A stretch of DNA of 64,000 nucleotides from assembly GCF_001486505.1 (NCBI RefSeq), contig NZ_LN909063.1, positions 1-64,000 of the forward strand, given 5' to 3'. Shown in pieces: positions 11,940-19,732 of this stretch. Positions within the stretch are counted from its first letter, which is position 1; every line of letters starts with the position of its first letter. The notes beneath the pieces are model-generated. The model was given only the letters and a program-made list of their open reading frames with translations, was not told where the DNA came from and did not search any database. Origin of the DNA: Paenibacillus rubinfantis (lineage in GTDB: Bacteria > Bacillota > Bacilli > Paenibacillales > Paenibacillaceae). The position numbers and the translations under genes are program-made.

Positions 11940-12225
11940 TTTCGAATTGTTCACAATGTTATCCACAGCCTGTTAATAAATCAGCGGATAAACAGAGATA
12001 TTCACAACGAAAACAATATAATCATAGCAAAAGAAGGCCTGTTTTTCAATGAGCTCTCTGCTTTTATCCACAAATTCAATAACTTGTGCATAATTATCAT
12101 GCACACCACTACATATTGTTTATAATTTGTTTAAAATTCGACAGGGAGCTCCACAATCCCAAAAAAATTATTCACAACTTACTTACAAGAAAACCTAAAC
12201 TTCGAAATTTGGTGTGCATAATTCA
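11940..12225. other. oriC DnaA-box cluster upstream of dnaA
   Basis: The 512-nt gap between dnaA and gntK contains no gene but has many DnaA boxes. Perfect TTATCCACA occurs at 11959-11967 and 12064-12072; TTATTCACA at 12168-12176; TTATGCACA on the minus strand at 12085-12093 and 12213-12221. There are near matches at 11894 (TTATCCCCA) and about 11948. This is the second half of a bipartite origin, equivalent to the rpmH-dnaA cluster of B. subtilis. The dnaA promoter should also lie here, probably with a TATACT -10 at about 11917, but no good -35 was seen. Confidence 0.88.
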
Positions 12226-12272
12226 ACCCGCCGAAATAGAGAGTTAGTTTCGTTTCCTTCACAGCAAAATAA

Positions 12273-12306
12273 AAACCGACCGTCCTTTATGGACGGTCGG
12301 TTTCGT
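12273..12306 (-). terminator. Terminator of gntK
   Basis: AAACCGACCGTCC pairs with GGACGGTCGGTTT around a four-base loop, with T-rich sequence following on the minus strand (AAAATAAAAA on plus). It lies 18 nt after the gntK stop. Confidence 0.88.
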
Positions 12307-12323
12307 TTATTAGGAAGGAGTAT

Positions 12324-13871
12324 TTACTGCTCCGCCTGTTGCTGCTGGAACTTGGCAATCGCCTCGTAATCTTCCTCCAGCTTGCGTGAGATGCGGATGT
12401 AAATGGGCAGCAGCTGCTTATAAATCGCCGCATGCTCCGGGATCGGCGTATGTTCATGGGTACCGCCGACCATGTCTTTTACGATATCAAAGGAATCGAT
12501 TTCGCCCAAAGCATATAAACCAAGGACTACCGCGCCAAGGCAGGAGCTCTCAAAGCTCTCTGGAATCACGACCTGCTGGTCGAAGATATCGGCCATCATT
12601 TGCCGCCATAGCGGAGAGCGGGCAAAGCCTCCGGTTGCCTGAATTTTCTTCGGACGGCCAATTTGTTCCTCCATCGCCAGAAGCACCGTGTACAGGTTGT
12701 AGATTACGCCCTCCAGTACAGCTCGGATCATATGCTCCTTCTGATGGTGCAGCGTGAGCCCAAAGAAGGAGCCGCGCGCATAGGGATTCCACAGGGGCGC
12801 TCGTTCGCCGGCCAAGTAGGGGTGGAAGAGCAGCCCGTCCGCGCCGGGACGGACGCGCGCGCCGATCTTGGTCAGCACGTCGTACGGGCTGATCCCCAGT
12901 CGTTTCGCCGTCTCGACCTCGGAAGCGGCGAATTCGTCCCGCACCCAGCGGAAGATCACGCCGCCGTTGTTGACCGGGCCCCCGATCACCCAGTGCTTAT
13001 CCGTCAGCGCGTAGCAGAAGATGCGGCCCTTGGGATCGGTTCTCGGTCGGTCGACGACGGTGCGGATGGCACCGCTGGTGCCGATCGTGACGGCGACGAC
13101 GCCGGGGTCGATCGCATCGACCCCGAGGTTGGACAGGACGCCGTCGCTGGCACCGATGACGAAGCGAGTGGAGGGAGCAAGTCCCATAGCGCTGGCGTAA
13201 CTTGGCGCCAGCCCTTGCATCACGTGCGTCGTTGGCACGAGCCTCGACAACTGCTCCGGCGTGATACCGGCCACTTGTAACGCTTCTTCGTCCCAATTGA
13301 GGCGCTCCAGATTCATGAGGCCGGTGGCCGACGCGATCGAATGGTCCACGACGTATTCGCCAAACAGTTTCAGGAAGATATATTCCTTAATCGAGACAAA
13401 CTTGCGGGCTTGCGCGAAAGTTTCCGGCCGCTCATGGCGCAGCCACAGCAGCTTGGTCAGCGGGGACATGGGGTGGATCGGCGTGCCGGTCCGCAGGTAA
13501 ATCTCATGGCCGCCCAACTCGTTCTTCAACTTCTCCGACCAATCCGCACTGCGATTGTCCGCCCAGGTGAGACAGCGCATTAGCGGTTGGCCTTCGCCGT
13601 CCAGCGGAATGACGCTGTGCATCGCCGAGCTGAACGAGACGAAGCCAATTTGCTCGGGAGCAATCCCGCTGGCTTTCATCACTTGACCCACCACCGCAAT
13701 CACCGCGGCAAAAATCTCCTCGGGATCCTGCTCCGCGACGGAAGCGGAGGGAGTATACAGCGGATACTCTTCATTAGCCGTGGCGATCACCTGGCCGTTG
13801 CGTTCGTACAACACGGCTTTCGTGCTGGTCGTCCCGATATCCAGGCCGATCATATGCGTTACGGTACCCAT
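12324..13871 (-). CDS. gntK: Gluconokinase (FGGY family)
   Basis: This is a 515-aa FGGY carbohydrate kinase. The N-terminal phosphate loop is GLDIGTTSTKAVLY (about 9-22), the central ATP-binding region has VTIGTSGAIR, and the C-terminal FGGY signature region includes ATGGFARSPLWRQMMAD (about 430-446). It phosphorylates gluconate to 6-phosphogluconate, which the dehydrogenase of this cluster then oxidises. Neighbours are the gntP remnant and gntR. The first ATG is used, but the ATG six codons later is also possible. FGGY kinases are hard to separate by eye, so the gluconate call rests largely on the gnt context. Confidence 0.9.
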   Translation of the reverse strand: MGTVTHMIGLDIGTTSTKAVLYERNGQVIATANEEYPLYTPSASVAEQDPEEIFAAVIAVVGQVMKASGIAPEQIGFVSFSSAMHSVIPLDGEGQPLMRCLTWADNRSADWSEKLKNELGGHEIYLRTGTPIHPMSPLTKLLWLRHERPETFAQARKFVSIKEYIFLKLFGEYVVDHSIASATGLMNLERLNWDEEALQVAGITPEQLSRLVPTTHVMQGLAPSYASAMGLAPSTRFVIGASDGVLSNLGVDAIDPGVVAVTIGTSGAIRTVVDRPRTDPKGRIFCYALTDKHWVIGGPVNNGGVIFRWVRDEFAASEVETAKRLGISPYDVLTKIGARVRPGADGLLFHPYLAGERAPLWNPYARGSFFGLTLHHQKEHMIRAVLEGVIYNLYTVLLAMEEQIGRPKKIQATGGFARSPLWRQMMADIFDQQVVIPESFESSCLGAVVLGLYALGEIDSFDIVKDMVGGTHEHTPIPEHAAIYKQLLPIYIRISRKLEEDYEAIAKFQQQQAEQ

Positions 13872-13925
13872 ATCATACCTTCTCTCTATGTCAATTTTCG
13901 TATTTCCATTGTAATGAGTTTTACC

Positions 13926-14353
13926 TTAGAAAATAAAGCTCAGCCCGAGGATCAGCACCAGTCCAACGACGGACAGAAGCGTCTCCATGACGGTCCACGA
14001 CTTCAGGGTTTGGGGCTCGTGGCCCAGTGGACTCTTTTTTCGCCAAACCGATCCACCAGTGTAGTTGCAATACGTTCTGCACCGCCGGATTCGGCCATCA
14101 TTTTGCCTAGCATGGTGCCTAGACCGATAACGATCGCAATCGTGCCCAGCGTTCCCCCGAGACCTCCGGTGATGGAGCTGACGACGTCCAGCGGTTTCAT
14201 GCCAGCCAGAAGACCCAACAGCAGCGCAGAAATGAGCAGTGTTACAAAAGGATTCCATTTATATTTGGAAATCAGGACGACCAGGAAGACGATGGTGAGC
14301 AGTGTCCAGAACAGCAGGGTAGGGTTATGACTCATGCCAAACAGAGTATCCAA
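13926..14353 (-). pseudogene. gntP: gntP gluconate permease remnant (internal deletion)
   Basis: From a TTG at 14353 (after GAAGGA) the frame encodes the first ~110 residues of a GntP-type permease: three hydrophobic segments and the MLGKMMAESGGAERIA motif. It reaches RFGEKRVHWA and then runs out after a few unrelated residues. A second frame then encodes the family's C-terminal end (TLKSWTVMETLLS plus a last hydrophobic helix), stopping at 13926. GntP proteins are normally about 450 aa, so roughly 300 central residues are missing and the two ends are out of frame at about 14020-14035. The product cannot be a working transporter. The pieces keep their order between gntR and gntK, which points to a simple deletion. 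Confidence 0.85.
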
Positions 14354-14475
14354 AGCGATTCCTTCTCATAGTTCGTTTAACCGGATGCTATTGCGCGAGA
14401 GTGCAGCGCTTTCATTTTCAAATGAGATGGGAATGGACCTTGTTATTATGATCCAAACCCTTAAGAATTTGATTA

Positions 14476-14493
14476 TTGTATACTTGTCGACAA
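14476..14493. promoter_or_regulatory. GntR-type operator upstream of gntP-gntK
   Basis: TTGTATAC-TT-GTCGACAA is an imperfect palindrome matching the B. subtilis GntR operator (ATACTTGTATACAAGT) in its left half. It lies about 120 nt upstream of the gntP remnant. A TGAAAGCGCT decamer, resembling a catabolite-response element half, follows on the minus strand (14405-14414). Confidence 0.65.
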
Positions 14494-14539
14494 CAAAATC
14501 GGCCAAAAGGGCCCGGAATCCCGTCCGTCCCTTATCTGA

Positions 14540-15211
14540 TTATTGGGGGATACTCGTATGAAGGGTGCGGTGCGAATCCGCGAAGTATTCCTCCACGTTT
14601 TGCCCGATAACTCCAGCGTCTCGCGATTTCAATCCCTGCAGCAGCTTGCGGTGCTTACCGATCACATAATCGATCTTGTCCTCGTCCTGCGACAACACCT
14701 CACGCGTCGTAATCAGCATCACCGTCATCACGATTTGACGGATGCTGGTCCATAGATGCAGGATGCGCGTATGCTTGGCTCCGGCGATAATCGTCTCGTG
14801 AAAACAGAGATCCTGATAAGCGAATTCCACGATGTCCCGGTGTTTGCCGGCCAGCTCCATTTTGTCGATGATTTGCGCAAGCGGGGCGATCAACGCTTCG
14901 GGATCTTCCGCGACCCGCTGTGAGGCAAAGCTTTCGATTAGATAACGAACATCGTACAATTCGTCGACGTCCTGCAGGCTAAGGCCGTTCACGACCGCGC
15001 CCATGCGCTGGAGGCTGATCAGGCCTTCGCCAGACAGCGTTTTCAGCGCTTCGCGAACCGGGGAACGGCTCGTACCGAAATCCGCGGCGATGCGGTTCTC
15101 CGACAGGACTTCGCCGGGCTTAATGGTGCCGGCGATAATTTGCAGCCGCAGCTCTGCGGCGATCGATTCGCCGAGCGAGCTACCTTTTAACCAGGAAGAA
15201 GGGTATTGCAT
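14540..15211 (-). CDS. gntR: Gluconate operon repressor, GntR/FadR (FCD) family
   Basis: This 223-aa regulator has an N-terminal winged helix-turn-helix (about residues 10-75, including IAADFGTSRSPVREALKTL) and an all-helical FCD ligand domain. GntR represses gluconate genes and is released by gluconate. Two palindromes of the GntR-operator type occur in this cluster, which supports the assignment. No operator was seen directly before gntR itself. It lies 130 nt downstream of the dehydrogenase on the same strand and may be co-transcribed with it. Confidence 0.88.
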   Translation of the reverse strand: MQYPSSWLKGSSLGESIAAELRLQIIAGTIKPGEVLSENRIAADFGTSRSPVREALKTLSGEGLISLQRMGAVVNGLSLQDVDELYDVRYLIESFASQRVAEDPEALIAPLAQIIDKMELAGKHRDIVEFAYQDLCFHETIIAGAKHTRILHLWTSIRQIVMTVMLITTREVLSQDEDKIDYVIGKHRKLLQGLKSRDAGVIGQNVEEYFADSHRTLHTSIPQ

Positions 15212-15340
15212 GCGATAGTTCTCCTATTCCAAGGGATGTCATCCCGCTTGATGATCGATGAAACCTAAATACTTCGATCATAGCATGAATTTCGCCGAAT
15301 GGGGAAACTCGCTGAAGGTATGTCGACTTTTATTGCTAAA

Positions 15341-16240
15341 TTATTTGGACGTTTCTACCGCGTGTCCGCCAAATTCGTTGCGCAGCGCTGCGACCACTTT
15401 GCCGTGGAACGTGTCCTCCTGGAGTGAACGGTATCGCATGAACAGCGACATGGCGATCACCGGCGCATTCGCTTGGAGATCCAGCGCGGTTTCCACTGTC
15501 CATTTACCCTCGCCGGAGGAGTGCATGACCCCGCGAATGCCTTCCAGCTTCGGATCCTTGGCAAAAGCGTTTTGCGTCAGCTCCATCAGCCAGCTGCGGA
15601 TGACCGAACCGTTTGACCATACCCGGGCAACCTGCTCAAAATCGTAGTCGTACGGGCTTTTGTCCAGCAGTTCAAACCCTTCGGCGATCGCTTGCATCAT
15701 GCCGTATTCGATCCCGTTATGGACCATTTTAAGAAAATGGCCGCTGCCGGACGGACCGGCATACAGATAACCGCCGGATACCGCGATATCTCGGAAGATT
15801 GGCTCCATCAGCCGGAAAGCTTCTTCCTCGCCGCCGATCATAAAGCAGCCGCCTTGTTCCGCGCCTTCTACGCCACCGGAGGTGCCGACATCGAGGAAGC
15901 GGATCCCCTGAGCTGCTAGTTGCTCCGACAACTCCAGCGAATGCTTGTAATGCGAATTTCCGCCGTCAATGACGATATCCCCTGGGGCCAGCAGAGGAGA
16001 TAACGTCTCAACTACGGATCGCAGCGGGCCGCCGGCCGGTACCATGACCCAAATCAGCCTTGGTGTTTCCAAAGACGTGACAAGCTCCTCCAGATTGGCG
16101 GCGGGAACCGCGCCTTTCTCGGCCGCGCCCGCCACGGACTGCGGATTCATGTCGTAAGCGACCACGTCATGTCCGTGCTCCAGCAGATTCAGAACGAGAT
16201 GGAAACCCATTTTCCCAAGTCCAACCATGCCCAATTTCAT
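15341..16240 (-). CDS. gnd: 6-phosphogluconate dehydrogenase, decarboxylating (short, NAD-type)
   Basis: This is a 299-aa enzyme of the short 6-phosphogluconate dehydrogenase branch (YqeC/GntZ-like). It has the N-terminal Rossmann motif GMVGLGKMGFHL, the substrate motif DVGTSGGVEGAEQG, and the catalytic KMVHNGIEYGMMQ. It oxidises and decarboxylates 6-phosphogluconate to ribulose 5-phosphate. The ~300-aa branch is typically NAD-dependent, unlike the ~470-aa NADP enzymes. The ATG at 16240 follows AGAGGTG; a GTG four codons upstream is also open. With gntK it makes a route from gluconate to pentose phosphate. Confidence 0.9.
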   Translation of the reverse strand: MKLGMVGLGKMGFHLVLNLLEHGHDVVAYDMNPQSVAGAAEKGAVPAANLEELVTSLETPRLIWVMVPAGGPLRSVVETLSPLLAPGDIVIDGGNSHYKHSLELSEQLAAQGIRFLDVGTSGGVEGAEQGGCFMIGGEEEAFRLMEPIFRDIAVSGGYLYAGPSGSGHFLKMVHNGIEYGMMQAIAEGFELLDKSPYDYDFEQVARVWSNGSVIRSWLMELTQNAFAKDPKLEGIRGVMHSSGEGKWTVETALDLQANAPVIAMSLFMRYRSLQEDTFHGKVVAALRNEFGGHAVETSK

Positions 16241-16264
16241 CGAAAGAAGCACCTCTTTTCACTT

Positions 16265-16282
16265 TTGTATACTTGTATACAA
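16265..16282. promoter_or_regulatory. GntR-type operator upstream of gnd
   Basis: TTGTATAC-TT-GTATACAA is symmetric except for the central two bases and is very close to the B. subtilis GntR operator. It lies 25 nt upstream of the gnd start. A TGAAAGCGCT decamer (16332-16341), a possible partial cre site, is about 50 nt further upstream. Confidence 0.75.
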
Positions 16283-16370
16283 CTTATGATTTGAATATAC
16301 TCCGATTCCAATTAACTGTAAACCTTTTTCGTGAAAGCGCTTCTTAATCGGTCTCAGCAGTTAAAAATAC

Positions 16371-16473
16371 TTTTCCACATGTGCATAACTTCTATGCGAA
16401 GAGTTTCTCGGGGAGGCTGTGGAAAACCGGTTCGTCCATTTATATTAAAATGGAATCTGTGGATTGTGTATAA
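16371..16473. other. DnaA-box cluster upstream of rpmH
   Basis: Four sites fit the consensus TTWTNCACA: TTTTCCACA at 16371-16379 (plus), TTATGCACA at 16380-16388 (minus), TTTTCCACA at 16418-16426 (minus) and TTATACACA at 16465-16473 (minus). A near match, ATATCCACA, is at about 16556. The 374-nt gap between gnd and rpmH otherwise holds the gnd operator and the rpmH promoter. In B. subtilis the rpmH-dnaA interval is part of oriC; here the gluconate genes lie between. Confidence 0.75.
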
Positions 16474-16510
16474 GGGGCGGCGAGAACCGAAGAAGGGGAA
16501 GGGAGTTCGG

Positions 16511-16539
16511 TTGACTTTTCCTAGGCGGTGTGGTTAAAT
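16511..16539 (+). promoter_or_regulatory. Promoter of rpmH
   Basis: A TTGACT -35 (16511-16516) and a TTAAAT -10 (16534-16539) are separated by 17 nt, about 75 nt before the rpmH start. Confidence 0.7.
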
Positions 16540-16614
16540 GTATAAAGGCATTTTCTGTGGATATGAAAATGGTAAACATACAGATAATGATAATCCTGTA
16601 AGGGGGTGCGATAG

Positions 16615-16749
16615 ATGAAACCAACTTTCAAACCGAATGTGAGCAAACGTAAAAAGGTTCACGGTTTCCGCAAAAGAATGAGCACGAAAAACGGCCGCAA
16701 GGTTCTTGCTGCTCGTCGTCTCAAAGGCAGAAAAGTACTGAGTGCGTAA
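16615..16749 (+). CDS. rpmH: 50S ribosomal protein L34
   Basis: This 44-codon gene encodes a strongly basic protein starting [18 protein letters not shown] and ending [11 protein letters not shown], the standard L34 sequence. The ATG follows AGGGGGTG. The first gene on the right arm, it is followed by rnpA as in almost all bacteria. Confidence 0.98.
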   Translation: MKPTFKPNVSKRKKVHGFRKRMSTKNGRKVLAARRLKGRKVLSA

Positions 16750-16759
16750 AGCGTGCGTA

Positions 16760-16786
16760 AAGACCACCGCGGTGGTCTTTTTTTTA
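16760..16786 (+). terminator. Terminator after rpmH
   Basis: A perfect inverted repeat AGACCACC/GGTGGTCT (16761-16778) is followed by eight or more T. It probably reduces read-through from rpmH into rnpA. Confidence 0.9.
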
Positions 16787-16865
16787 TACTCGATCCTGCC
16801 TGCGCGAGAGTAACGGCGATGTTTGGTCTATACTAAATTAGAAGTACGAATCAAGGAGATAGCTC

Positions 16866-17216
16866 GTGCATAAACAACTTCGTTTGAGAAACCGCGCCGA
16901 TTTCAATCGGATCTACCGGTTTGGCAAGTCCTTTGCGAATCGCCAGCTGGTGGTGTACTGGTCCAATAAACCGGATATCGAACGCTTTCGGCTGGGGGTT
17001 TCGGCCAGTAAAAAAATCGGAAACGCCGTCGTTCGCAATCGGATGCGGCGGATGTTAAAAGAGATTGTCCGGCTGCATGAGGCGGAGATTCGCGACCATG
17101 TCGACCTGATCTTAATCGTGCGGAATGGGGCCGTCGGAATGGAATATAAGGACCTCGAAAAAAGCGTGCTCCACGTGCTTCGGAAAGCCCAGTTACTGCG
17201 GCCTTCCGGGCGATAG
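16866..17216 (+). CDS. rnpA: Ribonuclease P protein component
   Basis: RnpA is the 116-aa basic protein cofactor of RNase P, which matures tRNA 5' ends. It shows LRLRNRADFNRIYRFGKSF at the N terminus and the RNR signature region KKIGNAVVRNRMRRMLKE (about 54-71). The GTG start follows AAGGAG at eight bases. It lies between rpmH and yidC. Confidence 0.97.
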   Translation: MHKQLRLRNRADFNRIYRFGKSFANRQLVVYWSNKPDIERFRLGVSASKKIGNAVVRNRMRRMLKEIVRLHEAEIRDHVDLILIVRNGAVGMEYKDLEKSVLHVLRKAQLLRPSGR

Positions 17217-17291
17217 GCAGGCTTGTTTCTTTGTCCCTTCAAATATGTTATGATTTACGTTGAATGGATAGGTTAAGAGAGGGGTTTTAGA

Positions 17292-18191
17292 GTGTCGCGA
17301 TTGATGACTAACCGAAGAAGATGGCTTCTTCTCCTTCTGGCGGTCGTGATGGTTGCAGTTCTCGCAGGCTGTGCGCCTTCGAATGCACATCAGGCAACGA
17401 CGACGGCAGATATGAAGACAAACGGATCTTGGTGGACCTCCAATGTGGTTTACTATTTCTCGCTTGTACTGGATACGTTTGCAGAATGGTTTAACGGGGC
17501 TTATGGCGTAGCGATTTTGATGATGGTGCTGATCGTGCGGACGTTGATCCTGCCATTAACCCTGAAGCAGGTGAAGAGCTCCAAGGCGATGCAGGCCATT
17601 CAGCCGCAACTCCAGAAAATTCGTGAACAATTTAAGGATAATCCGGAGAAGCAACAGCAGGAAACGATGAAGCTATTCCAGGAACACAAGGTCAATCCGA
17701 TGGCGGGTTGCTTCCCGTTGATCATTCAGATGCCGGTGTTCATTGCGTTGTATAACTCGATTTATTACAACTCGGCGATCCGGGAGCATTCCTTCTTGTG
17801 GCTGCAGCTCGGGGAACCTGATAAATTGTTCATTCTGCCGGCGGTCGCTGCGTTGACGACGTTTATCCAAACGAAGATGATGTCGAACGTGAATCCGCAA
17901 GGCATGCAAGGCCCAATGGCGTTTATGATGTGGGTCTATCCGATTTTGATTTTTGTCATGGCATACAATTTTGCCGCTGCGTTGCCGTTGTACTGGATTT
18001 TCAGTAACCTGTACACGATCGCGCAAAACTTCTTTATCTACCGCAAGAAAGATCCAGCTCTGGCTACGGCTGCCGCTACGGCAGTTGGGGGCGACGGTTC
18101 TACTTCCGGTTCCGGGAAGAAGCGGGGCGGCTCCAATCTCAAAGCCGGTCATCCCGGTAAAGGTGCCAAGGAGGCCAAAAAATCGAAATGA
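17292..18191 (+). CDS. yidC: Membrane protein insertase YidC/SpoIIIJ (lipoprotein)
   Basis: This 299-aa YidC/Oxa1 insertase has an N-terminal lipoprotein signal with the lipobox LAGC (cysteine about residue 27). About five membrane segments follow (around 50-75, 125-150, 175-195, 205-235), then a basic Gly/Lys-rich C-terminal tail that may contact ribosomes. The bacterial short-form YidC inserts membrane proteins, and the SpoIIIJ version is needed for forespore gene expression. The GTG start follows GAGGGG. Its stop overlaps the jag start by four bases (ATGA), indicating translational coupling. Confidence 0.95.
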   Translation: MSRLMTNRRRWLLLLLAVVMVAVLAGCAPSNAHQATTTADMKTNGSWWTSNVVYYFSLVLDTFAEWFNGAYGVAILMMVLIVRTLILPLTLKQVKSSKAMQAIQPQLQKIREQFKDNPEKQQQETMKLFQEHKVNPMAGCFPLIIQMPVFIALYNSIYYNSAIREHSFLWLQLGEPDKLFILPAVAALTTFIQTKMMSNVNPQGMQGPMAFMMWVYPILIFVMAYNFAAALPLYWIFSNLYTIAQNFFIYRKKDPALATAAATAVGGDGSTSGSGKKRGGSNLKAGHPGKGAKEAKKSK

Positions 18192-18922
18192 ATAAAATTG
18201 TGACGTCGGGAAAAACCATTGAAGATGCTGTTAGACAAGGATTGGCCAAGCTCGGCACCACCGAGGATAAAGTCGCCGTGAATGTGTTAGAGCAGCCGTC
18301 AAAAGGATTCCTGGGACTGATTGGGGTGAAGGAAGCGAAGGTTGAACTTACTTTGCTTGAACCTCCTGGCCCTGCTTCAGTACCTTCCCCGAATAGGACT
18401 GCTTCGGCGCCTCGTTCGTCTTCTTCCTCTGCTTCCGCGATGGAAGAGAAGACCGCGGCTGGCGAGAAGGATCCCTATGCAGAGGCGGCGTCATTCATTC
18501 GGGAGGTTGGCGAGAACATGGGCTTGGACGTTAAAGTCGACATCGCCCATGGCAAAGACCATACCGTACTTAACATTTCGGGACATGATTTGGGCTTAAT
18601 GATCGGGCGGAGAGGGCAAACCCTCGACGCATTGCAATATTTGGCGAATATTATCGCTAACCGTTATTCCGACAGCTTCATCCGCATCGTGCTGGATGCT
18701 GAAAATTTCCGGGAACGCCGGAAGAAAACGCTGGAGGAGCTTGCCATGAGATTGGCCGGACGGGTCGTTCGAACGCGTAAAGAGGTTACGCTCGAGCCGA
18801 TGTCGCCGCAGGAGCGCAAAGTGATTCATTCCAAACTTCAGGATCACCCGGAGGTCAAAACATACAGTAAAGGCGAAGAGCCCAACCGGCGGGTCGTTAT
18901 TACTCTGAAGCACAGTAAATGA
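18188..18922 (+). CDS. khpB: RNA-binding protein Jag/KhpB (SpoIIIJ-associated)
   Basis: This 244-aa protein has three parts: an N-terminal Jag domain (about 1-52, including KGFLGLIGVKEAKVE), a Ser/Ala/Pro-rich linker (about 58-95), and KH plus R3H domains. The KH loop is IGRRGQTLDALQYL, and the R3H part contains LEPMSPQERKVIHSKL. KhpB pairs with KhpA in RNA binding and affects cell-wall elongation and sporulation. It is coupled to yidC. Confidence 0.93.
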   Translation: MNKIVTSGKTIEDAVRQGLAKLGTTEDKVAVNVLEQPSKGFLGLIGVKEAKVELTLLEPPGPASVPSPNRTASAPRSSSSSASAMEEKTAAGEKDPYAEAASFIREVGENMGLDVKVDIAHGKDHTVLNISGHDLGLMIGRRGQTLDALQYLANIIANRYSDSFIRIVLDAENFRERRKKTLEELAMRLAGRVVRTRKEVTLEPMSPQERKVIHSKLQDHPEVKTYSKGEEPNRRVVITLKHSK

Positions 18923-19732
18923 ATGAGACGCAATGACGTTTGCTCGGCGTAAGCTGGGGGACGTTGTTGCGTTTTTTAATGGGCTCAACCCTCCCCATCC
19001 CTCCCTTACCGTAAGGGAGGGTGTCCGAGGGCCTGCTGCCCTCTGGGCTCCCGCAAATAGGAGGAACGTGGGAGGGAGAGAGGCGCTCCTGCTCGCTGTC
19101 CCCTTCGGGGATGCGCTGGATAGTTGGTGCGTGGAGCGCTTTTCCCCCCTTCGGGGTACGTCTTACTTGGGGAGCACCCGGGATACCTGGTAAACCGTGC
19201 TGCTCATGACTTCTGCTGTTGGCGCACCCGAGGGACGTTGAGGTGGAGGTCGCTTTTCGCCCCTTCGGGGCCCGCCTCTACGTTAGAGCTCCTGCTGGTT
19301 GTGAGGGCGAATGCTTCGAAGCTGGGATCATGGAGTGGCAGCGGCGCATGGGGGAGACTACGTGCAAAGAGGCGCTGTCTCCTGCGGAGATGCGCTTACT
19401 GTGGAGCAAAGCCAAGGCGTGAGGGCGAATGCTTCGTAGGCGCGTGGAGAGTCTGCGTGCGGTTGAGGAGTGGCAACGTGCAAAGAGGCGCTGTCTCCTG
19501 CGGAGATGCGCTTACTGTGGAGCATGGCGAGTGAAGGTAAGTGAATTGGGGGCGGAGAGGGGCGTATGAATCCGAAGAAACGGAGTGGTCGCCTTTGTGA
19601 GCGGATTTCTACAACTTTTGAATTTAGTCTAATCCAAGAAATCCGCGAACAACAGCGATCGTAGGATCATACGACCAGCGGAGCTATGAAAATCACGAAT
19701 GGTTTTGACATTAAACATGCGAGGTGAAGCAA
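18923..19732. repeat. Gene-free GC-rich spacer with tandem and hairpin repeats
   Basis: This 0.8-kb gap has no convincing gene. It contains a near-perfect hairpin (CCCTCCCTTAC/GTAAGGGAGGG, 18999-19021) and several CCCCTTCGGGG hairpins (about 19101, 19148, 19260). It also holds an imperfect tandem duplication of about 117 bp: unit 1 is 19301-19418 and unit 2 is 19419-19534, sharing an identical 48-bp block (19361-19408 and 19477-19524). A related copy (GAGGCGCT... GGGGATGCGCT) is at about 19080-19115. Three short open frames cross it but follow the repeats, not coding patterns. Confidence 0.75.

Noticed and set aside
18933..19534. Overlapping short ORFs (62-136 codons) in the jag-mnmE spacer
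   Set aside because: They track the tandem repeats and hairpins, lack ribosome sites and look like low-complexity translations.
18999..19534. CRISPR array
   Set aside because: The repeats are two diverged ~117-bp units, not short regular repeats with unique spacers, and no cas gene is present.
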